64,000 bases of DNA. It comes from Flavobacteriaceae bacterium (GTDB taxonomy: Bacteria; Bacteroidota; Bacteroidia; Flavobacteriales; Flavobacteriaceae). Within the stretch, counting starts at the first letter, position 1, and every line of letters starts with the position of its first letter. Under the pieces are notes generated by a model. It had not been told where the DNA came from and did not search any database. It was given only the letters and a program-made list of their open reading frames with translations. Made by a program: the position numbers and the translations under genes. The stretch lies in contig JAGQYS010000001.1 of assembly GCA_020435965.1 (NCBI GenBank), positions 1-64,000 on the forward strand, given 5' to 3'. Shown here piece by piece: positions 45,388 to 54,806 of the stretch.

Positions 45388-46247
45388 TATACTTAATACT
45401 GAGTATTTTTGCATCGACCATAATTTTTGTCATCTTTAAGCTGTTTAACAGGTTTAAAATCAATACACTACAAGCAATTGTTGCAAACTATATTACTGCA
45501 TGCATTTGCGGACTTTTAAGCCATAATCCAACCGTTGAAATCACAAAGATAACTCCTTACAAATGGGTTTATGGAGCAATTGCTCTAGGGTTTTTGTTTA
45601 TAGCTGTTTTCAACCTTATGGCATTAACTGCACAACGCAGTGGCTTATCTGTAGCCTCAGTTGCAAGTAAAATGAGTGTAGTAATTCCTGTAGTATTTGG
45701 GCTATATGCTTATAATGAAAGTATAAGCTTTCAAAAGGTTTTCGGAATTATTTTAGCACTTATTGCTGTTTATCTTGCTGCCATAAAAACAAGAACTTCA
45801 ATAAACTTTAAACAAGGATTATTATTACCTTTCTTATTGTTTTTAGGCTCAGGAATTATTGATACATCTATAAAATACCTTGAAACCACTTATGTAGCAA
45901 AAAATGATATTCCAATATTCTCAGCAACAATATTTGGTTGTGCAGCGATTATTGGCATTGTAGTTTTAGCTTATAAAGCATTTAGAAATACTTTTAAATT
46001 TGAACTAAAAAATGGTATTGGAGGCATTATTTTAGGTATTATAAATTATTATTCCATTTTCTATTTATTAAAAGCATTACAATTTAAAGGTTTAGAAAGC
46101 TCAACATTATTTACAGTAAATAATGTTGCTATAGTCATGTCATCAACACTTGTAGGCTTGTTTTTGTTTAAAGAATCTATTTCTAAAAAGAATTGGTTAG
46201 GAATAAGTCTAGCTATCATTTCAATTGTATTAGTAACTTTGGCATAA
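45384..46247 (+). CDS. EamA/DMT-family membrane transporter
   Basis: 287 residues with ten predicted membrane helices in two EamA halves. LNTLQAIVANYITACICGLL and VVIPVVFGLYAYNESISFQKVFGIILAL belong to the first, and TLFTVNNVAIVMSSTLVGLFLFKESIS to the second. The substrate is unknown. The ATG overlaps the HAD stop (ATGA). Metabolite export or riboflavin-related transport is possible from context only. Confidence 0.88.
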   Translation: MIYLILSIFASTIIFVIFKLFNRFKINTLQAIVANYITACICGLLSHNPTVEITKITPYKWVYGAIALGFLFIAVFNLMALTAQRSGLSVASVASKMSVVIPVVFGLYAYNESISFQKVFGIILALIAVYLAAIKTRTSINFKQGLLLPFLLFLGSGIIDTSIKYLETTYVAKNDIPIFSATIFGCAAIIGIVVLAYKAFRNTFKFELKNGIGGIILGIINYYSIFYLLKALQFKGLESSTLFTVNNVAIVMSSTLVGLFLFKESISKKNWLGISLAIISIVLVTLA

Positions 46248-46248
46248 T

Positions 46249-46860
46249 TTGGAAACAAACGATACATACAAAACCATTACAAAAGCCTCAAAAGAAGTCC
46301 TTTTTAAAGACAAAAACAGTAAGTTTTTTGGGTATGCATTTCCAGTAAAATCAGAAAATGATGTAAAATCTAAACTTGAGCTTTTAAAAAAACAGCACCA
46401 TTCGGCTAGACATTGGTGTTATGCTTACCAAATTGGCGCTGAAGATATAAGTTACAGAGCCAATGACGATGGCGAACCTAACAATAGTGCTGGAATGCCA
46501 ATTTATGGTCAAATACAATCTTTTGATGTTACTAATGTATTAGTTGTTGTTGTCAGATATTTTGGAGGTATAAAACTAGGTGTTGGTGGTTTAATTAATG
46601 CATATAAAACTGCTGCGCAATTAGCTCTAGAAAGTTCAAAAATTGTTATAAGAACGATAAACAAAATTTACCTCATCAAGTTTGACTACAAAAACATGAA
46701 TAAGGTGATGCGAATAATCAAAGAGAAGCAATTGAAAATTGTAGACCAAAAACTAGAATTGGATTGCCAAATTCAAATTTCGGTTAGAAAAAAAGATTCA
46801 GAAACTATTTTTGAGATGTTTGAAAATTTATTTGAAATAGAGATTACAGAACTAGATTAA
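46249..46860 (+). CDS. YigZ/IMPACT-family protein
   Basis: 203 residues starting at TTG (46249), one base after the transporter stop. The N-terminal UPF0029 domain has RANDDGEPNNSAGMPI and VVVVRYFGGIKLGVGGLINAYK, diagnostic of YigZ/IMPACT; a ferredoxin-like C-terminal domain (about 135-200) follows. Relatives interact with ribosomes or translation regulators in eukaryotes; the bacterial role is unclear. Its 3' end overlaps the convergent thioesterase gene by nine nt. Confidence 0.9.
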   Translation: METNDTYKTITKASKEVLFKDKNSKFFGYAFPVKSENDVKSKLELLKKQHHSARHWCYAYQIGAEDISYRANDDGEPNNSAGMPIYGQIQSFDVTNVLVVVVRYFGGIKLGVGGLINAYKTAAQLALESSKIVIRTINKIYLIKFDYKNMNKVMRIIKEKQLKIVDQKLELDCQIQISVRKKDSETIFEMFENLFEIEITELD

Positions 46861-47247
46861 TTTCTCTAAAATAAATTTTGGGCAACGCATTGGTCTGTTA
46901 GTAGATTTATCAATAAATGCCAAAACAGTTATTGCTGTAGCTAAAATCTCACCTGATTCATTAGTGATTTCGTACTCAAATTCAATAGATGCTGTAGGTA
47001 TTTTTACCAGTTGAGTTTTTACATTAATTACATCATCATAACAAGCTGATTTTTTGTATTTTATTGATAAAGAAACGACAGGTAAAATCACACCATCTTC
47101 TTCCATTTTTTTGTAGGAAATATTTAAAGCTCTTAACCACTCCAAACGTCCAACTTCTAAGTATTGTGCATAATTGCCATGGTAAACAACTCCCATTTGA
47201 TCTGTTTCTCCATATCTCACTCTTATCTGTGTTTCGTTGTAGTTCAT
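46852..47247 (-). CDS. Hotdog-fold acyl-CoA thioesterase (YbgC-like)
   Basis: 131 residues from the ATG at 47247; a TTG just before is less likely. IRVRYGETDQMGVVYHGNYAQYLEVGR is the YbgC / 4-hydroxybenzoyl-CoA thioesterase signature with the catalytic aspartate region, and IEFEYEITNESGEILATA is the hotdog beta sheet. It hydrolyses small acyl-CoA thioesters. Transcribed divergently from dnaA across a 204-bp spacer. That spacer is A/T-rich and holds no cluster of DnaA boxes that I can see. Confidence 0.9.
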   Translation of the reverse strand: MNYNETQIRVRYGETDQMGVVYHGNYAQYLEVGRLEWLRALNISYKKMEEDGVILPVVSLSIKYKKSACYDDVINVKTQLVKIPTASIEFEYEITNESGEILATAITVLAFIDKSTNRPMRCPKFILEKLI

Positions 47248-47451
47248 CAAATTTGTAGTATGAATTTAAAAATAATTTTGTACATTCATCAGGAATTAAA
47301 CATGAGAAAAAAAAACTTAAAATTCAATGGTTTTGAATTTTTTTTTTTAGAATTTTGTTCACATATTTGTCACAGATAAAAACACCCTGAGAAACACCTA
47401 AATTCTCTATGTTTTTGACTTGCTAACTAACTTAAAATTTTACAATAGGAA

Positions 47452-48879
47452 ATGAATTTAACTGCGCAATCGGTTTGGAATAACTGTCTAGAGTTTATAA
47501 AAGATAATATTCAGCCGCAAGCATATAAAACTTGGTTTGAACCAATTGTAGCAGTGAAGCTCACAGAAAATGCGTTGAGCATTCAAGTGCCAAGCAAGTT
47601 TTTCTACGAATGGCTAGAAGAACACTACGTTAAAATTTTAAAAGTTGCCTTAACTAAAGAACTTGGAGAAACCGCCAAACTTGTTTACATCATTAAAATG
47701 GAAAACACTTATGGCAACAAGCAACCTTTTACAGAAAAAATACCAAGCTCAAATAGAGGATCTGTAAAAGCCCAAGATGTTGATGTTCCTTTTAACAATA
47801 AAAGTCCAGAACTAAAAAATCCATTTATAATTCCTGGAATTAGAAATGTAAAAATTGAATCTCAATTAAACCCAAGTTATAATTTTGAAAATTTCCTTGA
47901 AGGAGATTCTAATAGGTTGGCCAGAAATGCAGGAATTGCAGTTGCTAACAAACCTGGAGGCACTTCATTTAATCCGTTACTGATTTTTGGAGGTGTTGGA
48001 TTGGGAAAAACACATTTAGCGCATGCTATAGGTGTTGATATTAAAGATAAGTATCCTGAAAAAACGGTTCTTTATATTTCTGCTGAAAAATTTACACAAC
48101 AATACATAGACTCAGTAAAAAAGAATAACAGAAACGACTTTATTCATTTCTATCAAATTATTGATGTATTAATTATAGACGATGTTCAGTTTCTTTCTGG
48201 AAAGTCTGGAACGCAAGATGTCTTCTTCCATATATTTAACCATTTGCACCAAAACGGCAAACAAGTTATTTTAACAAGTGACAAAGCTCCTGTTGACATG
48301 CAAGATATAGAGCAACGCTTACTATCAAGGTTTAAATGGGGACTTTCAGCTGAACTACAAAATCCAGATTTTGAAACAAGGGTATCAATTCTTAAAAACA
48401 AACTCTATCGTGATGGTGTGGAAATGGATGAAGATGTGATTGATTATGTTGCCAAAAACATAAAAACAAACGTCAGAGAACTAGAAGGTGCTATTATATC
48501 GTTAATTGCACAATCCTCTTTTAATAAAAAAGAAATTACAATTAGTCTTGCCAAAGACATCGTTGAAAAATTCGTAAAAAACACAAAACGCGAGGTTTCT
48601 ATAGATTATATACAAAAAGTAGTGTCAGATTACTTCCAAATGGATGTAGATACTTTACAGTCAAAAACCAGAAAGCGTCATATTGTACAAGCCAGGCAAT
48701 TGGCTATGTTTTTTGCAAAAAAATTCACCAAAGCGTCATTAGCTAGTATTGGTTCACAAATTGGAAAACGTGATCATGCAACTGTACTTCATGCATGCAA
48801 AACGGTTGACAACTTATCTTCAACAGATAAACAATTCAGGAAATATGTTGAAGACCTCACCAAAAAGCTATCTATTTAA
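47452..48879 (+). CDS. dnaA: Chromosomal replication initiator protein DnaA
   Basis: Binds DnaA boxes at the origin and opens the duplex. 475 residues in four domains: an N-terminal interaction domain (SVWNNCLEFIKDNIQPQAYKTWF is its start), a linker, the AAA+ core with Walker A GGVGLGKTHLAHA (K186) and Walker B VLIIDDVQFLSGK, and the C-terminal helix-turn-helix with the signature GKRDHATVLHACKTV. It is followed 12 nt later by a phosphatase gene. The upstream 200 bp shows no TTATCCACA-type boxes. Confidence 0.97.
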   Translation: MNLTAQSVWNNCLEFIKDNIQPQAYKTWFEPIVAVKLTENALSIQVPSKFFYEWLEEHYVKILKVALTKELGETAKLVYIIKMENTYGNKQPFTEKIPSSNRGSVKAQDVDVPFNNKSPELKNPFIIPGIRNVKIESQLNPSYNFENFLEGDSNRLARNAGIAVANKPGGTSFNPLLIFGGVGLGKTHLAHAIGVDIKDKYPEKTVLYISAEKFTQQYIDSVKKNNRNDFIHFYQIIDVLIIDDVQFLSGKSGTQDVFFHIFNHLHQNGKQVILTSDKAPVDMQDIEQRLLSRFKWGLSAELQNPDFETRVSILKNKLYRDGVEMDEDVIDYVAKNIKTNVRELEGAIISLIAQSSFNKKEITISLAKDIVEKFVKNTKREVSIDYIQKVVSDYFQMDVDTLQSKTRKRHIVQARQLAMFFAKKFTKASLASIGSQIGKRDHATVLHACKTVDNLSSTDKQFRKYVEDLTKKLSI

Positions 48880-48891
48880 ATACTTTTAGAA

Positions 48892-49353
48892 ATGAAAATC
48901 TTAATGGTATGCTTAGGAAACATCTGTCGCTCTCCTTTGGCAGAAGGTATACTTAAATCAAAATTACCTCAAGGCGTTTTTAGTGTAGATTCTGCTGGAA
49001 CAAGCAATTATCATATTGGCGAGTTACCAGACAAACGCTCAATTGAAGTAGCCAAAAAAAACAATTTAGATATTACATATCAACGCGGACGTCAATTTTC
49101 ATTGGATGATTTTGATAAATTTGATCTAATATACGCAATGGACACTTCCAACTACCAAAACATTATTAAACTTGCACGAAATCCAGAAGATATTAAAAAA
49201 GTAAAACGAATCCTTGACGAAATCCCTGATTACCAATTAACTGATGTTCCAGACCCTTATTATGGTGGGCAAAATGGATTTGAAAACGTTTTTGAAATGC
49301 TAGACTTAGCATGCCAAAACATAGCTGAAAGAATCTTACTAAACCACCCATAA
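48892..49353 (+). CDS. Low-molecular-weight protein-tyrosine phosphatase
   Basis: 153 residues. The P-loop [14 protein letters not shown] contains the catalytic C7 and R13, and DVPDPYYGG carries the general-acid aspartate. It removes phosphate from tyrosine residues or low-mass phosphomonoesters; in many bacteria such enzymes act with capsule tyrosine kinases, but none lies here. It follows dnaA by 12 nt, a frequent order in Flavobacteriaceae. Confidence 0.93.
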   Translation: MKILMVCLGNICRSPLAEGILKSKLPQGVFSVDSAGTSNYHIGELPDKRSIEVAKKNNLDITYQRGRQFSLDDFDKFDLIYAMDTSNYQNIIKLARNPEDIKKVKRILDEIPDYQLTDVPDPYYGGQNGFENVFEMLDLACQNIAERILLNHP

Positions 49354-49423
49354 CTAACTATACATCTTAGAGTTATATTTTTTTTGTATTTTTAGAATAT
49401 AAAAAATCCCTAAAACCAATTCT

Positions 49424-50830
49424 ATGAAAAGGATGTGCCTACTCCTATTGAGTCTGTTTTTTTATCTTAATATTTATGGACAATTAGACATTGCAATTGA
49501 AAATTTTGGAACAGGATTCAACAAACCTGTTAATATAAAAAACGCTGGAGACAGCAGGCTTTTCATAGTTGAACAAGATGGTTTCATTCAGATTCTTAAT
49601 GCCGATGGCACTAAAAATATAACACCCTTTTTAGATATTGATGATATTGTAATTGAAACAAACAATGACGAAAGAGGGCTTTTAGGCTTAGCATTTCATC
49701 CTAATTATAATGTTAACGGCTACTTTTATGTGAATTATATTAATCTTTCTGGAAACACAGTAATTTCAAGATTCTCAGTTAGTGCCAATCCTGATATTGC
49801 AGATGACACATCTGAACTTATAATTTTAACATATTCACAACCTTACCCAAATCATAATGGAGGCGATATGGCTTTTGGAAATGATGGCTATCTTTACATA
49901 AGCTCTGGTGATGGAGGAAGTTTCGGTGATCCAGATGACAACTCTCAAGATTTAAGCAATTTGTTGGGTAAAATATTAAGAATTGATGTCAATAATACTT
50001 CAGGTGGAAACAATTATGCAATTCCTATGGACAATCCTTTTATTTCTGATGGAGCTGCTGCAGATGAAATATGGGCTTATGGGTTAAGAAATCCATGGAA
50101 GTTTTCATTTGATAGTTCAAATAACAATCTATGGATTGGAGATGTCGGTCAAAATGAAATTGAAGAAATCAATATGATTGGCAGTTCATCATCTGGAGTA
50201 AATTTTGGCTGGCGTTGCTATGAAGGTTCTTCTGAATATAACCTAACAGATTGTCCAGCAATGAATACTTTAACTTTCCCAATTGCTGAGTATACACATA
50301 CAGCTAGCGGAAATACTAAATGTTCTATTACAGGAGGCTATGTTCACCGAGGAACCATTAATACAGATTTAAATGGCTATTATTTTTTTGCGGACTATTG
50401 CAGCGATGAAATAGGCACTATTGATGTTGATGGAGGTGATTTTACCATACATTACTCTGATCAATTTACCGGAAACAACTGGACCACTTTTGGTGAGGAC
50501 ATAAATGGAGAGTTATATATAGCAGGTGTTACTTCTGGTGATGTTTTTAAAATTATTCCTGGCAACTTAAGTACAAATGAGTTTAATGATTCGACCATTA
50601 AAATGTATCCAAATCCATCAAATAACATTGTTAATTTTAATTTCAAAAACACCATACAACCTACAGAAATTACTATTTTTGATTTACACGGAAAACAGGT
50701 AAAAATTCACAATCAATTTTCAGGTAGTTCTGTTCAAATATCAACAAAAACCCTATCAAAAGGTGTTTATCTGGTTCGTTTACAGGATAGTGAAGGTAAA
50801 ATAACTAATAAGAAATTAGTAATATATTAA
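49424..50830 (+). CDS. Secreted PQQ-dependent sugar-dehydrogenase-like protein with T9SS domain
   Basis: 468 residues: a signal peptide (MCLLLLSLFFYLNIYGQ), a six-bladed beta-propeller of the glucose/sorbosone dehydrogenase family (about 22-375), and a type A T9SS sorting domain (IKMYPNPSNNIVNFNFKN to NKKLVIY). Family residues include GLLGLAFHPNY, QPYPNHNGGDMAFGNDGYLY, WAYGLRNPWKFSFD and NEIEEINMI. It may oxidise an aldose using PQQ; PQQ synthesis genes are not seen here. The stop codon is directly followed by the next ATG. Confidence 0.9.
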   Translation: MKRMCLLLLSLFFYLNIYGQLDIAIENFGTGFNKPVNIKNAGDSRLFIVEQDGFIQILNADGTKNITPFLDIDDIVIETNNDERGLLGLAFHPNYNVNGYFYVNYINLSGNTVISRFSVSANPDIADDTSELIILTYSQPYPNHNGGDMAFGNDGYLYISSGDGGSFGDPDDNSQDLSNLLGKILRIDVNNTSGGNNYAIPMDNPFISDGAAADEIWAYGLRNPWKFSFDSSNNNLWIGDVGQNEIEEINMIGSSSSGVNFGWRCYEGSSEYNLTDCPAMNTLTFPIAEYTHTASGNTKCSITGGYVHRGTINTDLNGYYFFADYCSDEIGTIDVDGGDFTIHYSDQFTGNNWTTFGEDINGELYIAGVTSGDVFKIIPGNLSTNEFNDSTIKMYPNPSNNIVNFNFKNTIQPTEITIFDLHGKQVKIHNQFSGSSVQISTKTLSKGVYLVRLQDSEGKITNKKLVIY

Positions 50831-51547
50831 ATGGAAAACATTAGCGGAAACCTATATTTGATACCAACACGACTAGGTGATAATGCTCCATTAGAAGTAC
50901 TCCCTATTTCTGTTAAAAAAGTCATAGAAACTGTTAATGATTACATTGTTGAGAATGAAAAAACAGCTAGACGATTTATTAAAAAAATAAGCTCAGGAAA
51001 GTCGCAAGCCTCGTTAAATATTCACATTCTTAACAAATATACAGAGCTTAATGAATTACCTTCCTTTCTTGAAGTTTGCAAACGAGGAAAGCCAGTAGGA
51101 TTATTGTCTGAGGCTGGTTGTCCAGGAATTGCAGATCCAGGTGCTGAAATTGTTAAAATAGCACATCAAAACAACATTAGAGTTATTCCTCTTGTTGGAC
51201 CTTCTTCAATTTTATTGGCCCTTATGAGCTCTGGAATGAATGGGCAGAATTTTGCATTCAATGGTTATTTGCCTATCGATAAAGGGGAACGAAAAGCAAA
51301 GCTTAAACAATTGGAAAGGCTTTCAGCAGAACAAAAGCAAACACAACTTTTTATTGAAACGCCTTACAGAAACAATAAAATGCTAGAAGACATTTGTTCT
51401 ATTTTACAAAATCAAACAAGAGTTTGCATAGCTTGTGATATTACCTTGCCTACAGAGTACATAAAAACTAAAACGGTTGAAGAATGGAAACGCACAACAG
51501 TTGACCTTCATAAAAGGCCAGCTATATTTATCATTCAAAAAGATTAA
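50831..51547 (+). CDS. RsmI-like SAM-dependent methyltransferase
   Basis: 238 residues of the tetrapyrrole-methylase fold. NLYLIPTRLGD, GLLSEAGCPGIADPG and PLVGPSSILLALMSSGMN resemble RsmI, the 16S rRNA C1402 ribose methylase. The shorter length and diverged N terminus (TRLGDNAPLEVLP in place of the usual TPIGNLGDIT) point to the second, uncharacterised Bacteroidota paralogue. The start abuts the preceding stop, an unusual pairing with a secreted protein. Confidence 0.85.
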   Translation: MENISGNLYLIPTRLGDNAPLEVLPISVKKVIETVNDYIVENEKTARRFIKKISSGKSQASLNIHILNKYTELNELPSFLEVCKRGKPVGLLSEAGCPGIADPGAEIVKIAHQNNIRVIPLVGPSSILLALMSSGMNGQNFAFNGYLPIDKGERKAKLKQLERLSAEQKQTQLFIETPYRNNKMLEDICSILQNQTRVCIACDITLPTEYIKTKTVEEWKRTTVDLHKRPAIFIIQKD

Positions 51548-51550
51548 TGA

Positions 51551-52216
51551 TTATAAAATAGCTTTAGCTTCTCTGTCACCAATAATGAATGAAGTATCAT
51601 ATCCAGAGAATTTTTTCATGTAGTTTCTAATGGTAGTTCCATAGGCATCAGCAAAACCAATAGCACCATAGCTACGCAAATATTTCTTTACACTTCCAGG
51701 TCCAGCCAAATGAGCAGCAGCTAAAATTCCTGATTCAGTAACTAAAACGCCATCAATATGTTTACCTATAAAACGTTTGATATCTCTTCTTAAAATCCAC
51801 TTATTACGAGCCGCATTTGCAATAAATGCTTTTTCTTGTAATTCAGGGTCATTTAAAAATTCGTCAGTATTATAAACTCCAATAAGCTCTAAAGTGTGTT
51901 TTCCAAATTGATATTTACCTAAATATCCGTAAGAATTTACTGAAAAATAATCGCCTCGAGACTCTTTAAACGCTAAAGCTTCCTTAAAACCTATGAACGA
52001 CTTATCAAGTTTTGGACTGAAAAAACAGTCCTCGATATCTTCAGAATCAACCTCAGAATTGACTTGAGATAAGTCCTCAGAAATATTAAAATCCAAATCA
52101 AGGCATTTTACCGAATAGTCAGCAAAATCAATATATACATTAGTATTGAGTGAGCCAAAAACAGTTGCTAAAATCACAACTGGCATAATCGAATAAACTA
52201 CTAATCTTTTATTCAT
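51551..52216 (-). CDS. Lysozyme/lytic-transglycosylase-like exported protein
   Basis: 221 residues from the ATG at 52216, which starts a signal anchor (VVYSIMPVVILATVFGSL). An acidic linker leads to a lysozyme-like domain from about residue 95: FKEALAFKESRGDYFSVNSYGYLGKYQFG contains the likely catalytic glutamate (in KESRG) and the YGYLGKYQFG substrate strip, and LAAAHLAGPGSVKKYL follows. It probably cuts peptidoglycan glycan strands in the periplasm. It converges on the methyltransferase gene with a 3-nt gap. Confidence 0.8.
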   Translation of the reverse strand: MNKRLVVYSIMPVVILATVFGSLNTNVYIDFADYSVKCLDLDFNISEDLSQVNSEVDSEDIEDCFFSPKLDKSFIGFKEALAFKESRGDYFSVNSYGYLGKYQFGKHTLELIGVYNTDEFLNDPELQEKAFIANAARNKWILRRDIKRFIGKHIDGVLVTESGILAAAHLAGPGSVKKYLRSYGAIGFADAYGTTIRNYMKKFSGYDTSFIIGDREAKAIL

Positions 52217-52324
52217 ATTTTGAATTTTAGATGAAAAATTAGAAACCAAATCCTCATCAAATTTCAGCGTGCAAAATTACAAGAATTTCTAAATAATTCA
52301 AAATTAATCGTTTAAATGTTCCTT

Positions 52325-53236
52325 TTAGAAGTAGAATAGACGAAATACAAGCCTATTTTGGTTGTTAAATTCAATGGTTGGAAGTGGGATTTTAATAACA
52401 TTCAATACCGAAAATATCGTTTTTAAAACGTGAGATTCAGTTTTGATTCGTGATAAATCTACATCAAAACTTAAATAGTACTGCCTGATTTGATTTTGAC
52501 TTGTAAACAAATTATCAACAGGTTCTCCTTTACTAGTTAGCATGCCATCTGCTCCATAACCAAAGGCAATGTTAAGCCACTCTGGTATGTTACTGTCTTT
52601 AAAAAACGAATGCAAGTTGGCACTCAACCAATAGGTTTGTCCATTATAATCTTTTAAAGCCTCTTCCAAAAACCCATTTCCTAAAGTATTTGGTCTTTGT
52701 GATGCATAATTGGTTCTATGAAAAGAGTATTTAATAACGAATCGTTGTTCATCCCAAAGTAATTCTTGACCTACATACAAGCCAGTTCCTAAGGCATTTG
52801 CTCCAAAATCTGACCATGAAAATCCCCATTCTGAAGAAAAGCCATCGAATACCTCAACAGTTGTTAAGAATGCTAAACCCAAAGTAGAACCATAAATAAG
52901 TTGATCCTTTTTACTAACTCCACTCCATTTTAAGAGGTCTGCTCCTGCTTTACTTAATTGATAGGTTGAAAACACATGGCCTACTTTATCCATTTGTTTC
53001 CATTCATTAGCATCATTTATGGTATGGAACTTTGAGCGTGGGTAATCATTATACCAAAGTGAATTCAACCCAATAAGAGAAAGCCCTAATACAGAAGTTT
53101 CAGTAATCACAAGAGCATTACGTCTACTAATGTTTAATGTATCACTAGGTTTTAAAAACTTATTTAAATCAGATTGTGAAAAGCAAGAGAAACTCAGCAA
53201 TAAAAAAAGAATACTATGTGCTGATTTTTTACACAC
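52325..53236 (-). CDS. DUF2279-family outer-membrane-type protein
   Basis: 303 residues with a signal peptide (HSILFLLLSFSCFSQ). The DUF2279 core is visible as EWKQMDKVGHVFSTYQLSK and EWGFSWSDFGANALGTGLYV. Charged-aromatic strands near the end (QYYLSFDVDLSRIK, NRLVFRLFYF with a terminal phenylalanine) suggest a small beta-barrel or envelope association. Function unknown. It starts three nt after the mltG stop. Confidence 0.82.
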   Translation of the reverse strand: MCKKSAHSILFLLLSFSCFSQSDLNKFLKPSDTLNISRRNALVITETSVLGLSLIGLNSLWYNDYPRSKFHTINDANEWKQMDKVGHVFSTYQLSKAGADLLKWSGVSKKDQLIYGSTLGLAFLTTVEVFDGFSSEWGFSWSDFGANALGTGLYVGQELLWDEQRFVIKYSFHRTNYASQRPNTLGNGFLEEALKDYNGQTYWLSANLHSFFKDSNIPEWLNIAFGYGADGMLTSKGEPVDNLFTSQNQIRQYYLSFDVDLSRIKTESHVLKTIFSVLNVIKIPLPTIEFNNQNRLVFRLFYF

Positions 53237-53239
53237 TAA

Positions 53240-54283
53240 CTATCGATTTATACCTTGTTGTGATAGGTATTGCTGGTATTCTCTAGCGTTTTGGTTATGC
53301 TGAGCTAATGTTTTAGCAAATTTATGAAAACCAGGTTTTTTAGCATCTGCAGCAAAATAGAAATAATCATGTTTTTCATAATTAAGTACAGCTTCAATAG
53401 CAGACATATCAGGCATTGCAATTAATCCTGGTGGCAAACCAGCATTTTTGTAAGTATTATAAGGTGAATTTATTTCCTTATGAACATTAAGGACACGTTT
53501 TATGACGGTATTTTTGTATTGTGGTAATTGGTACGCTGCAAATTTTAAAGTTGGGTCTGCTTGTAATGGCCAATTGTTTTTTAATCTATTGATGTAAACA
53601 CCTGCAATTCTAGGCTGTTCGCTAGCTTCTTTAGATTCTTCATGTACAATAGAAGCTAATGTCATTACTTCATCTCTGTTAAGTCCAATAGATTTAGCTT
53701 TTTCAACTCTAGCATCGGTCCAATACCTATTGTACTCTTTTAGCATTCTGTCTCTAAACGCTTCAGCATCAGTGTTCCAGAACACTTCGTAACTATTAGG
53801 CAAATACATGCCCAAGCTTGTAGCGTCAGTAAACCCATTTTGCTCATAAAACACAGAATCCTTCATTGCATTAACTAAAGAAACACTATCAGCATCAATT
53901 TGAAAAGCAATGCGTCCTGCTAAATCTTCAATAGAGTTTTGATTGTTAAAGGACAGTTTTATTGGAATATTTTTACTTCTAATAGAATTGATAATATCAT
54001 TATTAGTCATACCTTTTGTAATTCGGTATTTTCCTGCCTTTACATTTTCAACATATTTTTTGCGTTTTGCCAAAGCATCAAAAGTATTTATATGCTTTAA
54101 TAAAGGTTCTAGTTGAGCTTTAACATCGTCATAAGTATCATTGTTTGAGATAAAAACGTATGCTTCTTCATTATCAAATTTTGTATTAGGAGCAAGCATT
54201 GCATTATAAACAAAATATGCAAAATAAGCGCAAACAAGGAGCCCTATCAATGCTATAGCTAAAAGTATTTTTTTAAAGTACAT
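53240..54283 (-). CDS. mltG: Endolytic murein transglycosylase MltG
   Basis: Cuts nascent glycan strands at the inner membrane and so limits their length. 347 residues: one membrane helix (about 6-26), a LysM-like region, then the YceG domain with GMYLPNSYEVFWNT, MTLASIVHEESKEA (the catalytic glutamate is E215 or E216), RIAGVYINRLKNNWPLQADPT and SPYNTYKNAGLPPGLIAMP. Its start overlaps the GNAT gene by 11 nt, in the order dapF-GNAT-mltG-DUF2279, which is common in the family. Confidence 0.95.
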   Translation of the reverse strand: MYFKKILLAIALIGLLVCAYFAYFVYNAMLAPNTKFDNEEAYVFISNNDTYDDVKAQLEPLLKHINTFDALAKRKKYVENVKAGKYRITKGMTNNDIINSIRSKNIPIKLSFNNQNSIEDLAGRIAFQIDADSVSLVNAMKDSVFYEQNGFTDATSLGMYLPNSYEVFWNTDAEAFRDRMLKEYNRYWTDARVEKAKSIGLNRDEVMTLASIVHEESKEASEQPRIAGVYINRLKNNWPLQADPTLKFAAYQLPQYKNTVIKRVLNVHKEINSPYNTYKNAGLPPGLIAMPDMSAIEAVLNYEKHDYFYFAADAKKPGFHKFAKTLAQHNQNAREYQQYLSQQGINR

Positions 54284-54806
54284 CTGTATTGATTAGTTGT
54301 AATAAATATTCGTTATGATAGCTGTTCTGGCTAAACGTCCAATCTTTTTTTAATCCTATGGTTTTAAATCCTTGTTTTTTGAAGAGTTTCAAACTTACCT
54401 TGTTATCTTCTAAAATGTTACAATATAATTGATGCAATTGTAAATGAGTAAAACTGTATTTAATCAATAATTGCAAGGCTTCTGAACCAATGCCTTTGCC
54501 TCTATCCGTTTCATTTTTGATCAAAATACCAATTCCAGCGCGTTTGTTTAAAAAGTCGAAATCAAAAATATCTATCATTCCTAAAGCCTGATTTTCATAA
54601 TTGGAAATAACCAAACGTAATTGCTTTGCTTCAAAAACATCTTTATGAGCTGCTTCCAAATACTGCTTAATTAAAAATTTTGAATAGGGTGTTTGTGTGT
54701 TGCTCAAATGCCAAATACCTTCATCATTTTCAATAGCATGTACAAACTCTAAGTCTTCAGGCTCTAAAGCACGTAAAAAAATCTGTTTCCCTTTTAGAGT
54801 CACCAT
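54273..54806 (-). CDS. GNAT-family N-acetyltransferase (RimJ/RimL-like)
   Basis: 177 residues. GKQIFLRALEPEDLEFVHAI and GILIKNETDRGKGIGSEALQ (acetyl-CoA loop) match the RimJ/RimL type, with HQLYCNILEDNKVSLKLFKK near the end. The acceptor is unknown. It overlaps dapF by seven nt and mltG by 11 nt, tight coupling that hints at a wall-related role without proving it. Confidence 0.88.
   Translation of the reverse strand: MVTLKGKQIFLRALEPEDLEFVHAIENDEGIWHLSNTQTPYSKFLIKQYLEAAHKDVFEAKQLRLVISNYENQALGMIDIFDFDFLNKRAGIGILIKNETDRGKGIGSEALQLLIKYSFTHLQLHQLYCNILEDNKVSLKLFKKQGFKTIGLKKDWTFSQNSYHNEYLLQLINTDVL

Noticed and set aside
47248..47451. Replication origin next to dnaA
   Set aside because: No cluster of TTATCCACA-type boxes is visible in the spacer, and no clear A/T-rich repeat array; the origin is probably elsewhere.
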